From positions 1-40,173 of the forward strand of contig CAIXBR010000062.1 of the NCBI GenBank assembly GCA_903917735.1: a stretch of DNA of 40,173 nucleotides, in the 5' to 3' direction. The first letter of the stretch is position 1, and each line of letters begins with the position of its first letter. The notes under the pieces were generated by a model that had not been told where the DNA came from, ran no database searches, and saw only the letters and a program-made list of their open reading frames with translations. Below are positions 15,944-23,877 of this stretch, piece after piece. This DNA is from an uncultured Elusimicrobia bacterium. GTDB taxonomy: Bacteria > Elusimicrobiota > Elusimicrobia > Elusimicrobiales > UBA9959. Both the position numbers and the translations under genes were made by a program.

Positions 15944-16588
15944 TTATCTCACAATTTTTTCTTTAATGGCGTAGCGCACAAGATCGGTCTGTTTATGAAT
16001 GTTAAGTTTAAGAGCGATGTTGTGCCGGTGGACCTTAACGGTATTGATGGAAATCTTTAAATCATGGCTGATCTGTTTATTTCCAGAACCTTCCGCTATC
16101 AACTGAATAATTTCCTTTTCCTTTGAGGTAAGGTCATTATGATGTGTTTTCAAATTGCAGGATGTCGCAATAATGTCGGCCAGCTCGACATGGTGCACGG
16201 AGGGGCTTAAATAATACTGCCCTTTATAGACCGTGCGCAGAGCCCGGACAATATCTTCCGTCACGCTCTCTTTGACCAAATATCCGAAAGCGCCTGTTTG
16301 GAAAGCCTTTTTAATAGTAGAAGCGTCGTCATGCATGCTCAGAATTATTACTTTCGCCTTATTGTCCTTCCTGATCAGGCGAGCCATGGTCTCCAAGCCG
16401 TTTAGTCCAGGCAGGGTGATATCAAGCACATAGATATCGGCGGTTCTTTTTTGCGCTATTTTCAACGCCTGATTCCCGCTAAAAGCTTCTCCGACCACAA
16501 GAATGTCAGCGGCGGTTTTTTTCAGCACCGCCTTGAGGCCTTCTATCACAAGGGCATGATCATCAACAATTATTATCTTAATTGGCAT
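15944..16588 (-). CDS. NarL/LuxR-type response regulator
   Basis: This 214-residue protein has an N-terminal receiver (VDDH at 8-11, acceptor Asp56 in YVLDITLPG, Lys in GYLVKES). The C-terminal LuxR-type helix-turn-helix reads LTSKEKEIIQLIAEGSGNKQ, then ISINTVKVHRHNI. It lies 3 bases after a HisKA_3 kinase gene, the usual partner type for NarL regulators, so this is very likely a cognate pair. The next gene downstream, 36 bases on, is the secreted cysteine peptidase, which may be its target or part of the same transcript. Confidence 0.92.
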   Translation of the reverse strand: MPIKIIIVDDHALVIEGLKAVLKKTAADILVVGEAFSGNQALKIAQKRTADIYVLDITLPGLNGLETMARLIRKDNKAKVIILSMHDDASTIKKAFQTGAFGYLVKESVTEDIVRALRTVYKGQYYLSPSVHHVELADIIATSCNLKTHHNDLTSKEKEIIQLIAEGSGNKQISHDLKISINTVKVHRHNIALKLNIHKQTDLVRYAIKEKIVR

Positions 16589-16591
16589 TTT

Positions 16592-17749
16592 TTATACCAC
16601 ATCCGTGTGTCTATACGGAAATTTGGCCTTAATGACGGTCCCGCGCCCCAATTCTGAATCAATCAGGATGTCGCCGCCGACTCCCTGGGCCTCTTCACGC
16701 ATAATTTTCAGTCCAAAGCATTCTTTCTTTGATTTCACTTTAGTCATATTAAAACCACAGCCGTCATCACTGATGGTGAGCGTCACATTGTCGCAGTCCT
16801 GTTTTACATTAAGCTTTATGTTTTTTGCTTTGGAGTATTTTATGGCGTTGAACAAAGCCTCGTGTACCAGCCTGTAAACAACCATGTCGAGATGACTACC
16901 GAGGCTCCCAACGGCATCCGGCAGATTTATTTTAGATACGATACTGATTTTGGAGCGGCGTTTTAACCGCGAAATGAGCTCACTCAAAGCACCGGAGAGT
17001 CCGGCAATTTCCAGGACTGGAGGCCTAATATCGACACAGATCTGCTTCATAATTGCCGCCACTTCTTTCAGCAGCCCCATTGCCCGATTTAATTCAGCGG
17101 CCGCGCTGCTTTTGCCGCCATGCTTAATTTCTTCCTGCGCGATAACCAGGGAAGAAGAAAGGCTCACCACCATGACGCCTATTGCGTCATGGAGAGCGGT
17201 TGATAACCTTTTTTTCTCCTCTTCTCGCGTAAGCGCTATCCTCTGAGAAATCAGCCTGCGCTCATCCCCGATCTTCCGGCGTTCGGTGATATCGTAAAGG
17301 ACCGCCTGAATTTTGACGGCCCCGTCGGCCGGGTCGGTAATAAGGCGGTTGATATCGCGAAACCACAGTATTTCCCCTGATTTTGCTACCAGGCGATATT
17401 CCTGCGCCCACTTCCGGTCCCCTTTTTTAACATGTTCCTCTATTTCCCTTTCAAGACGGGAATTGTCCGCGGGATAAGTGATGCCCGACCATGAGACTCG
17501 GCCTGACAAAAAGTCTTCGGGCGTGTATCCAAGGATCCACTCGGTATTGCCGGAAATATATTCAACCGGCCATTTATCCGCCTCCATCCTCCAAACTATG
17601 GCCATCACATCATTTTGCTCAATTATATCTTCCAGTATCTGCAGTTGTTGCTGCTGCCGCTGTTGCCGCTCTTCAAACTCATGCAGTTGCCGGCGCGCTT
17701 GCTCCAGAAGGAGGGAGGCGGACACAATCTTTTGGGTATCTTCGGACAT
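16592..17749 (-). CDS. PAS sensor histidine kinase, HisKA_3 type
   Basis: This 385-residue protein begins with a Gln-rich coiled segment (residues 21-45, with RQQRQQQQLQ). A PAS domain with PAC extension follows at 45-160 (VEYISGNTEWILGYTPEDF through AVLYDITERRK). The HisKA_3 dimerisation domain carries His187 in LSTALHDAIG, and the ATPase domain has EALFNAIKYSKA and DDGCGFN. No membrane segment is visible, so the signal is cytoplasmic. HisKA_3 kinases normally pair with NarL-type regulators, and one follows 3 bases downstream. The receiver gene at 17756 lies 6 bases upstream. The Gln run is encoded by irregular codons and is not a simple repeat. Confidence 0.9.
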   Translation of the reverse strand: MSEDTQKIVSASLLLEQARRQLHEFEERQQRQQQQLQILEDIIEQNDVMAIVWRMEADKWPVEYISGNTEWILGYTPEDFLSGRVSWSGITYPADNSRLEREIEEHVKKGDRKWAQEYRLVAKSGEILWFRDINRLITDPADGAVKIQAVLYDITERRKIGDERRLISQRIALTREEEKKRLSTALHDAIGVMVVSLSSSLVIAQEEIKHGGKSSAAAELNRAMGLLKEVAAIMKQICVDIRPPVLEIAGLSGALSELISRLKRRSKISIVSKINLPDAVGSLGSHLDMVVYRLVHEALFNAIKYSKAKNIKLNVKQDCDNVTLTISDDGCGFNMTKVKSKKECFGLKIMREEAQGVGGDILIDSELGRGTVIKAKFPYRHTDVV

Positions 17750-17755
17750 AAGCGT

Positions 17756-18208
17756 TCACCGCGCGTCGCTGAGCGCATCCTTCACGCTGGCTATGATAAC
17801 GGCATTTCTAAAAGGCTTGCTCGCGTATTCAAAGACGTCCAGTTCATCCGTCTCTCTTACAGACCCGGCCGCACCGTAGGCGGTGAGGATTATCACCCAC
17901 ACTTTTTTGTCCGTTTTCCGGATCTCTTTCAAGGTTTCCACCCCGCCCAGCACCGGCATTTTAAGGTCCAGAATGATCACATCCGGATCATACTCTATGT
18001 TTTTCCTGATCCCCTCCCGCCCGTCGGCCGCGGCGACTACGGAGAACCCTTCGCCGCTAAGCACCGCTATAAAGGCCGCGCGCAGGTCGGCTTCATCGTC
18101 TATCACCAGAATTTTACCTTTTATTATTTCCTCCGGTCCGTCATTTCCGCCCTGCTTATCCATAATATTTTCCCCCTGGCGTTTCCCGCCGGTTCCCGAT
18201 ATTTTCAA
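17756..18208 (-). CDS. Receiver-domain protein
   Basis: This 150-residue protein has a 30-residue polar N-terminal extension and then one receiver domain: DDE at 37-39, acceptor Asp81 in VIILDLKMPV, Thr in LTAY and Lys in ASKPF. It has no output domain. A start at Met16 (MDKQGG) is also possible, but the upstream ATG overlaps the previous stop by 4 bp (ATGA), favouring coupled translation from there. It sits inside the signalling operon between the split conserved gene and the HisKA_3 kinase and may carry phosphate between the two kinases. Confidence 0.88.
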   Translation of the reverse strand: MKISGTGGKRQGENIMDKQGGNDGPEEIIKGKILVIDDEADLRAAFIAVLSGEGFSVVAAADGREGIRKNIEYDPDVIILDLKMPVLGGVETLKEIRKTDKKVWVIILTAYGAAGSVRETDELDVFEYASKPFRNAVIIASVKDALSDAR

Positions 18209-18771
18209 GACTGGTTTCCAATATCCCGAATCTTCTTAAACGGCAGACGATAGATGAGGTACGCCACAATAAAATTGGTCTCAAGCAGTTGTTCCAGCTT
18301 ATGACGGACGCCCATAAATATCAGCGGCGTCTCTCCCGGCTGGATGGTGGACCGGATCCTCCCGGCTATAAAGGCGTCCCGCTTTTCCATCACCTGGCTG
18401 CTTTTGGCCCTATATTCCGCCAAAGCAGCAAGATTGTTTTTTTGCCCGGTGCTTTGAAGCAGTTTTCCTAAGGAATCAGATTCCTCCAGCAGGATATCCG
18501 GATCCTCTGTCCCCTCAAGCCGCGCTCCTTTGTTCAGTAGTTCCAGGACCAGCTGGTGATTTAGGCTGTTTTGCGAGGCCAGTTTCTCCACAATAGACCG
18601 TTCCATGCCGCATACTGGCAGCGCGTCCTGATATATCCGGAAAGCCCGGCTAGGAATATTGGTCTCCGAAATCTTTTGGGATATTCCTCTCCACATGTCC
18701 GTGATAATATTCTGCTGCTCCTCCGGCAAGAGGTTTTCTTTGCCATTCTGCGCTGCCGTGCTACTTCTCAT
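18205..18771 (-). CDS. Conserved protein of unknown function, C-terminal part of a split gene
   Basis: The 188-residue product has the phrases IYQDALPVCGMERSIVEKLA, LLNKGARLEGTEDPDIL and RDAFIAGRIRSTIQPGETPL followed by IFMGVRHKLEQLL. I know this order from a family of uncharacterised cytoplasmic proteins often found beside sensor kinases. Those proteins begin with a short strand like LIYVPxxHT, which is missing here. That missing start is encoded just upstream in another frame (18768-18845), so the gene appears split by a one-base frame change. The two pieces overlap at TATGA, which could allow coupled translation. The downstream overlap with the receiver gene is 4 bp. No catalytic motif is obvious apart from the conserved E, D, R and H residues. 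Confidence 0.6.
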   Translation of the reverse strand: MRSSTAAQNGKENLLPEEQQNIITDMWRGISQKISETNIPSRAFRIYQDALPVCGMERSIVEKLASQNSLNHQLVLELLNKGARLEGTEDPDILLEESDSLGKLLQSTGQKNNLAALAEYRAKSSQVMEKRDAFIAGRIRSTIQPGETPLIFMGVRHKLEQLLETNFIVAYLIYRLPFKKIRDIGNQS

Positions 18772-18845
18772 AGCGCCGCCATAATGGCGGCCTCACGCCA
18801 GGTGTGCAGAACGGGCACATAGATCAAGCCTCTGGGTTCAGTCAT
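18768..18845 (-). CDS. N-terminal piece (25 residues) of the split conserved gene
   Basis: It starts with ATG at 18843-18845, 11 bases after the kinase stop and behind GAGG. The product reads MTEPRGLIYVPVLHTWREAA and ends MAAL at TGA 18768-18770. LIYVPVLHT is the expected first strand of the family whose body is encoded at 18205-18771 in the -1 frame. The ribosome binding site and fitting sequence show that this is the true gene start. Confidence 0.55.
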   Translation of the reverse strand: MTEPRGLIYVPVLHTWREAAIMAAL

Positions 18846-18856
18846 TATTAATATCC

Positions 18857-21751
18857 TCAAACGGGAATCGGCAGGAGCACCTTGAAGGTGGCCCCCTTTC
18901 CCTTCCCTTCGCTCTCCACCAATAGCGCGCCGTTATGCACCCTCATGATGCCGGCAGACACCGAGAGGCCAAGTCCCGTGCCCTGGCCCGGCCCCTGCGT
19001 GGTGAAAAAGGGGTCAAAGACCTTGGCCAGATTGCCCGCGTCTATGCCCTCACCTGAGTCCGCAAATCGCACGCATACATTCCCGTCTTCTATTTTTGAC
19101 TCAATTTCCAAAGAGCCGCAGCCATGCATAGCGGCGGCGGCATTGCGGATGATATTCACAAAAACCTGCGTCAGCTGTTCGTTACTGCCACTGACCGGCG
19201 GCAGTTCCGCCAAATAATGCGCCTGGATATTAATTTTTTCCAGGCCGCCGTAGTTTGCGGCGACATTAAGCGCCTCTGCTGCCAGCTTATTTATATCCAC
19301 CAAGGCAAGTTGCACCGGACTCGTCCTGCCGTACGCCATAAGGCTGGTCACTAGTCCTTCGCAGCGGACCGCGTTGCGCAGCACGATCCCGGCCGCTTCC
19401 AGTAATTTTCCCGTATTCGCCGGCACACATTTTAATCCGTCTATTAGCAGTTCGGAGAACGCGATTACGGCGGCAAGCGGATTATTGAGCTCATGCGCGG
19501 TTCCGGTAATAAAATAGCCTATAGCTTCTCTTTTTCCCATTTCCACCAGCTGTGCAACCATTTCTTTGCGCTTGGTGATATCGCGGGAATACCAGATTCT
19601 GCCGTTATATTTTCCGGAGGCGTCCAGTATAGGCCCTGAGAATCTGTCCAGACATCTCCCATCAGTAAATTCTATTTCATCATTGCTTTTTTCGTGTTTG
19701 CGCGAATATATCTCAGTAAGTCTATGTACAAATCCAGACGGGTCCTTTAGTTGTTTCAAAATATACGCTACTATCTTCTTCTCCTCCCTTGTGTCCACAA
19801 TGTTTTGAGGGATCTTCCATATTTCGGCGAACAGCTTATTGAAAAGAATAACCTCCCCTGCATTGTTTACTATCATTATCCCGTCCACAGATGTTTCCAA
19901 CTGTGCCTGCAGGAGAAGGGTCTTGGACAAAAGATCCTCCTCCGCCCGCTTACGTTCGGTAATGTCTTCGAACATTACCACAAAATATCTCAGTTCACTC
20001 TCGGCGGTCATGATGGGAAAAACTGTGGAGCGGAAACATAACAGTCGATCCGGCTGTTCCGGATATTGCAAATGGGCGTTATACCACATCTCCGGCGCCA
20101 CATGTACTTCCCCTTTTTTGAGAAGCTGATTTCTTTCACCCAACCCAAGCTTGGCGGCAACCGGATCGTTAAAAAAACAATAATCAGCCGGGGGTACAGC
20201 ATGGAACATATCCAGATACGCCTTGTTTGCCCGGATATGCCGGCCTTCGGAGTTATAAATTTGGATCCCGTAGGGATTCAGGTCGATAATGGAGTCCAAA
20301 GTGTTGCGCTCCTGCTCCAGCAAATCCTGCGCAAACTTAAGCTCGGCCGACTTTTTCCTCTCTGCGGCCGCTGCCGCTGCCACTAAGACAAGTTGCTTTT
20401 CCTTCTCCTCCGCGCGCTTGCGCTCGGTGATGTCCCTGATAATAGCGACAATATTCTGCAGGTCGCCTTCCGCATTTTTAATCGTTGAATAGTTGATGCT
20501 GCATGGAATATTTTTGCCATCACTCCTTTGAAACGCAACTTCGGGGATTTCCGCGTGGCCGGCTTTAATTAACTCTTCCAGGAACTGGTTGAATCTCCCG
20601 GTGTTTTCAGGCCTCAGGCTTGGCAGTTTATTATAGTGAGTCCCGATGACGGCCTCCGCTTTAACATCGAACAGGGTTAGGTATGCGTGGTTAACGTTGA
20701 CTATCGTTCCGTAGAGGTCAAGTTCCACCAAAGCATCCGGCATACCGTTAACAATTTCGGCGCTCCTCTTTATTACGGCCATCCGCCTATCATTGGCCTC
20801 GTTGCGTTCCAAAATTATCGAAACCTGGTTCGCAAAAGTCTCAACGGTGCTTTGCCTAAGTTCGACTCCGCCACGCGGCATTATCAGAATAGTGCCAAAT
20901 AGCTGTTTGTTCCTCCGCAACCCTACAATATAGGCGCCGTTCACTTTTAAAAGCTTTTCTACGGCCAGGCAAACGGCTTTGGGGATCTGCCCGAAACAAG
21001 CGCCGTACAGACCGTCGGGGATCTTCTTTAGCTTACCCGTCAGCATCTCCGCCTTCACTTCGGAAATTGCTATGCGAAAGCCCAGCCCGAACAGGTTTCC
21101 TCCCAACATCGCCACGACAGTGTCGAAGTATTCCCCAAGCCCCAGGAGCACTTTGGGCCTGAGGATATTAGAACTTTTGTCGGGAACAGAAACAGCGATA
21201 ATCGCGTCCCCGACGAGTTGTTGTAATTTTTCCGCGGCGAATTTGTAAATGTTGCTTTCCGCAGGAAATTCTACGATCTCCATGGTTAATTTTGACAGAA
21301 AATTCAAGTCGCGGAGATTTTCGTCGCGTTCCATGAGTACGCGAGTCAAGCTTGTAATGTCCCGGAGCGTAAAAACACGCCCGATAGGCCCGCCCTCGGC
21401 ATTCTTTATTACTGACACATTAACCAGAACGGGAAACTCACTTCCATCCTTTTTTAAACCAACGAGTTCCAGATTTTCCAGACATCCCTGTTTCAATGTT
21501 ATTTTTCTTCCTTCCATAAGAAACGGCAGAGAACGCTTGGCAAGTATTTCCGTAACTAATTTACCTATCAACTCCTCTTTTTTGTAGCCCAAAACTTCCA
21601 CCGCTCTGTTGATCCGGGAAATTTTGCCATCCATATCGGTGATACCGACAACATCAAGGAACCCCTCAAGCACCGCATCTAAGGGGAACCTATTCTCTTT
21701 TGCCGACTCACGTTCAATGCCGGCAGCCAATTGTTGTATTTTTTCCGACAT
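18857..21751 (-). CDS. Large multi-PAS/GAF soluble sensor histidine kinase
   Basis: This 964-residue kinase leads a five-gene minus-strand signalling cluster. Domains in order: PAS with PAC (about 25-140, ending FTLRDITSL); a GAF-like region (about 150-315, ending STVETFANQVSIILERNE); PAS (320-440, ending IVAIIRDITERKRAEE); an Ala-rich coiled linker; PAS (490-610, ending FEDITERKRAEE); PAS (620-730, ending WYSRDITKRKEM). The phosphoacceptor domain has His753 in GTAHELNNPLAAV and the ATPase domain has NIIRNAAAAM, DSGEGI and GQGTGLGLS. There are no membrane segments. Four PAS domains suggest integration of redox, ligand or energy signals in the cytoplasm. It has no fused receiver; the likely acceptors are the receiver genes at 17756 and 15944. 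Confidence 0.92.
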   Translation of the reverse strand: MSEKIQQLAAGIERESAKENRFPLDAVLEGFLDVVGITDMDGKISRINRAVEVLGYKKEELIGKLVTEILAKRSLPFLMEGRKITLKQGCLENLELVGLKKDGSEFPVLVNVSVIKNAEGGPIGRVFTLRDITSLTRVLMERDENLRDLNFLSKLTMEIVEFPAESNIYKFAAEKLQQLVGDAIIAVSVPDKSSNILRPKVLLGLGEYFDTVVAMLGGNLFGLGFRIAISEVKAEMLTGKLKKIPDGLYGACFGQIPKAVCLAVEKLLKVNGAYIVGLRRNKQLFGTILIMPRGGVELRQSTVETFANQVSIILERNEANDRRMAVIKRSAEIVNGMPDALVELDLYGTIVNVNHAYLTLFDVKAEAVIGTHYNKLPSLRPENTGRFNQFLEELIKAGHAEIPEVAFQRSDGKNIPCSINYSTIKNAEGDLQNIVAIIRDITERKRAEEKEKQLVLVAAAAAAERKKSAELKFAQDLLEQERNTLDSIIDLNPYGIQIYNSEGRHIRANKAYLDMFHAVPPADYCFFNDPVAAKLGLGERNQLLKKGEVHVAPEMWYNAHLQYPEQPDRLLCFRSTVFPIMTAESELRYFVVMFEDITERKRAEEDLLSKTLLLQAQLETSVDGIMIVNNAGEVILFNKLFAEIWKIPQNIVDTREEKKIVAYILKQLKDPSGFVHRLTEIYSRKHEKSNDEIEFTDGRCLDRFSGPILDASGKYNGRIWYSRDITKRKEMVAQLVEMGKREAIGYFITGTAHELNNPLAAVIAFSELLIDGLKCVPANTGKLLEAAGIVLRNAVRCEGLVTSLMAYGRTSPVQLALVDINKLAAEALNVAANYGGLEKINIQAHYLAELPPVSGSNEQLTQVFVNIIRNAAAAMHGCGSLEIESKIEDGNVCVRFADSGEGIDAGNLAKVFDPFFTTQGPGQGTGLGLSVSAGIMRVHNGALLVESEGKGKGATFKVLLPIPV

Positions 21752-21953
21752 ATAATTATCAGTCTGCTGGAAAAACCCCTTTCTGTTCTTTGAAAACGCG
21801 CCTCGGTCAAATTGCTGAAGTTTCAGTTCCCGTTAGCCAGTAGCTATTGCAACATTTGCTGCTGATGCGGTGCGCGTCTTCGTGAATAACCATAGGGTAC
21901 AATACTGACCAGGGGAATTCAAGGGAAATTGCCGTTCGCAAACAGGCCTCGGC

Positions 21954-22043
21954 ATGAGGCACAGGGCAGGGTGGACTGCGCCCGGCAAAGGCACCGCCTT
22001 CACCCTCTGGTTCGCTGCCTCCGAGCCGGGAACTTCAGGTTAA
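21954..22043 (+). pseudogene. Remnant of a histidine-kinase ATPase domain C-terminus
   Basis: On the strand opposite to its neighbours, a frame ending at TAA 22041-22043 reads GWTAPGKGTAFTLWFAASEP. G-K-G-T-x-F-T-L-W is the last strand motif of HATPase_c domains, normally found in the final 20 residues of kinases. Nothing upstream in this frame resembles the rest of a kinase. It is probably what is left of a deleted gene. The rest of the 390-base gap (21752-22140) holds only a hairpin and no gene. Confidence 0.4.
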
Positions 22044-22054
22044 TTTTAGGCCCT

Positions 22055-22069
22055 GGCAGCGGGGCTGCC
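22055..22069. terminator. Short GC hairpin past the OmpA-like gene
   Basis: GGCAGC-GGG-GCTGCC is a perfect six-base stem with a three-base loop, about 70 bases after the stop of the minus-strand OmpA-like gene. On that strand it is followed by AGGGCCTAAAATTAA, without a real T-run. It is weak as an intrinsic terminator. Confidence 0.3.
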
Positions 22070-22140
22070 GGCTTATTCTCCACCGCGGGCTCGCGGCGGC
22101 TACAAAATCTGCTCCGGCTGACGACTGAACCCACCGATTA

Positions 22141-23877
22141 TTACCGGGTTCCTTCCATTGAAAGGACAGCCATCACGCGGCGGTTGTCCTTGCGGCCTTC
22201 GTCCGTCTGGTTGGACGAAACGGGTTGTGCCTTCCCCAACCCTTCAGCCGACAAACGGGCGGCAGCAGTGCCTTCTACGGAGACAAAGTGCTCCATAACA
22301 ACTTTAGCCCTGGCAGCTGAAAGCTTGAAGTTATAATCGTCATCGCCCTTGTCGTCGGTATAGCCGCGCAGTTCTATGCGCGCCGCAGGGTTGGCGGCCA
22401 GAAACGCCGCTATTTCTTTTAACTGCGCGGAGAACTCGCCTTTCAATTCGGCCTTGTCGTAATCGAATTCCATGACCAGTTTCATACAAAGCTTGTCCTT
22501 CTGTTCCCACGGGCAGCCGGGATCCGCAGCCGCGCTGCGTACCGCGTCCACCAAACCCGGAGTAACCGAGTCCGGCGCCGCTATCTCGAACAGCCTGTCG
22601 AGCGCGGTAACTTCCGCCGTAGAAGCCGCCGGGCAGCCGTTCGCGTTGACAGCGGTTCCGGTGGACGTGCCTGGGCATTTGTCCAGATAATCCGGAACGC
22701 CGTCGCCGTCGCTGTCCACCGGGCAGCCGGCGGAGTTGACCACGGTCCCCGTGGACGTGCCTGGGCATTTGTCCAGATAATCCGAGACGCCGTCGCCGTC
22801 GCTGTCCACCGGGCAGCCGGCGGCGTCTACCGCCGTTCCCGCTGGAGTGCCGGGGCATTTATCCAAAGTATCTGCCACGCCGTCCCCGTCGGAATCCTGG
22901 ACGCTGACCGTGGCTATCAACGGCGCGGCGGCCGGCGTTATTACCGGTGCGGGCACGGGCGCATTTTTAACTTTTTCAGCCGTTTCGAATTTATACGTCA
23001 CCGACAGCCGGTGCGTGGCGCCCAGGGTCTGGTACGGCACCAGCGCGTAATCGAAAGTCCAGGAGTGCAGCGTCAGCCCGATGCCATACAGCAGCGTATT
23101 GGCGGCCGCCAGGCTGTTCCTGAACTCATAGCCCAGACGAAAAGCCAGCGTTTCGTTATATACGAACTCGCCGCCCAGCCGCAGGTAGGGCGTTTCGCTG
23201 CGGTACTTAACATAGTCCACTGCCGCGTTCACGGCATTTCCCTTCAGGGCGAAGCCGCGGTACGCGCCCAGCCGCCAGCTTGACGGGAAAGTTTCATTAG
23301 CGTCACCAAGCTTTAGCTGCTGCCCCACGTTCTGCACCGCAAACCCGATATTGGCGAACGGATATTTCGCCAGCGCGCCGACGTCCCACAGCAGGGCGCT
23401 GCCGCTGGCCGCGTCGAACAGGGACAGGTGCGCCACTTTTGCCGTGGCGCCGACGGATATCACGCCGCTCACCTGCCGGGAAACGTTCGCCTGCAGCAGC
23501 CAGTCCTGCTCGGCGTTGAAGGTGAGCGGGCTCCCGCCGTTAGTGTACATATCCATGTCGCCGGCGTTGTAATACGCGAAGCCCAGCGCCAGGTTATACC
23601 CTCCGGGCAGCGCGCCGGGCAGCGAAGCGGCGAAGATGCCGGTGCCGTCGCCGTCGGAATAGCCGCGCTGATACGCGACCGCCGCCGAACGGGGAGCGGT
23701 CTGCGCCGGGTTATAATAGAAGCCCAGCGTGTCGCCATCGGCAGCGGTATAGGCGTCACCCATGGCGTTGGCGCGCGCCGAAGGCGCCACCGTAGTTATT
23801 TCACCGAACGAGCTGGCGCCGCAATAAGCCGCCGCGGGCAGGAACAAGGAAACGGCCGCAATAAGAAGTTTCTTCAT
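22141..23877 (-). CDS. PorV-like barrel with thrombospondin type 3 repeats and OmpA domain
   Basis: This 578-residue protein has a signal peptide (LLIAAVSLFLPAAAYCG). The PorV/UPF0164-like outer-membrane barrel (about 22-300) opens VAPSARANAMGDAYTAADGD followed by FYYNPA. A Pro/Ala linker leads to three Ca-binding thrombospondin type 3 repeats (about 325-415), each with DSDGDGV and LDKCPGT. The C-terminal OmpA domain binds peptidoglycan (about 465-578: MEFDYDKAEL, ELRGYTDDKG, LSAARA, KDNRRV). It would span the outer membrane and anchor to the wall. Its start overlaps the NHL-repeat gene by 4 bp (ATGA), the same pairing as peptidase and PorV at 13334. The fusion of a PorV-type barrel with an OmpA anchor is less common than either alone. 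The domain calls are strong; a joint role in secretion is inferred. Confidence 0.85.
   Translation of the reverse strand: MKKLLIAAVSLFLPAAAYCGASSFGEITTVAPSARANAMGDAYTAADGDTLGFYYNPAQTAPRSAAVAYQRGYSDGDGTGIFAASLPGALPGGYNLALGFAYYNAGDMDMYTNGGSPLTFNAEQDWLLQANVSRQVSGVISVGATAKVAHLSLFDAASGSALLWDVGALAKYPFANIGFAVQNVGQQLKLGDANETFPSSWRLGAYRGFALKGNAVNAAVDYVKYRSETPYLRLGGEFVYNETLAFRLGYEFRNSLAAANTLLYGIGLTLHSWTFDYALVPYQTLGATHRLSVTYKFETAEKVKNAPVPAPVITPAAAPLIATVSVQDSDGDGVADTLDKCPGTPAGTAVDAAGCPVDSDGDGVSDYLDKCPGTSTGTVVNSAGCPVDSDGDGVPDYLDKCPGTSTGTAVNANGCPAASTAEVTALDRLFEIAAPDSVTPGLVDAVRSAAADPGCPWEQKDKLCMKLVMEFDYDKAELKGEFSAQLKEIAAFLAANPAARIELRGYTDDKGDDDYNFKLSAARAKVVMEHFVSVEGTAAARLSAEGLGKAQPVSSNQTDEGRKDNRRVMAVLSMEGTR
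22661..22860 (-). repeat. In-gene tandem repeat encoding thrombospondin type 3 units
   Basis: A unit of 90 bp (30 codons) repeats. The phrase GTGGACGTGCCTGGGCATTT occurs at 22661 and again at 22751, and a more diverged third unit follows to about 22860. Each unit encodes one acidic D-x-D-G-D-G-V loop plus the C-P-G-T turn. The first two units are nearly identical, pointing to recent duplication or gene conversion. Confidence 0.8.

Noticed and set aside
14813..16060. Plus-strand frame of 415 codons opposite the peptidase and NarL regulator genes
   Set aside because: It crosses two well-supported minus-strand genes and their gap and has no protein-like domains.
22661..22860. Regular 90-bp repeats as a possible CRISPR array
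   Set aside because: No repeat-spacer alternation; the repeats are in frame and encode thrombospondin type 3 units. No cas genes are present.
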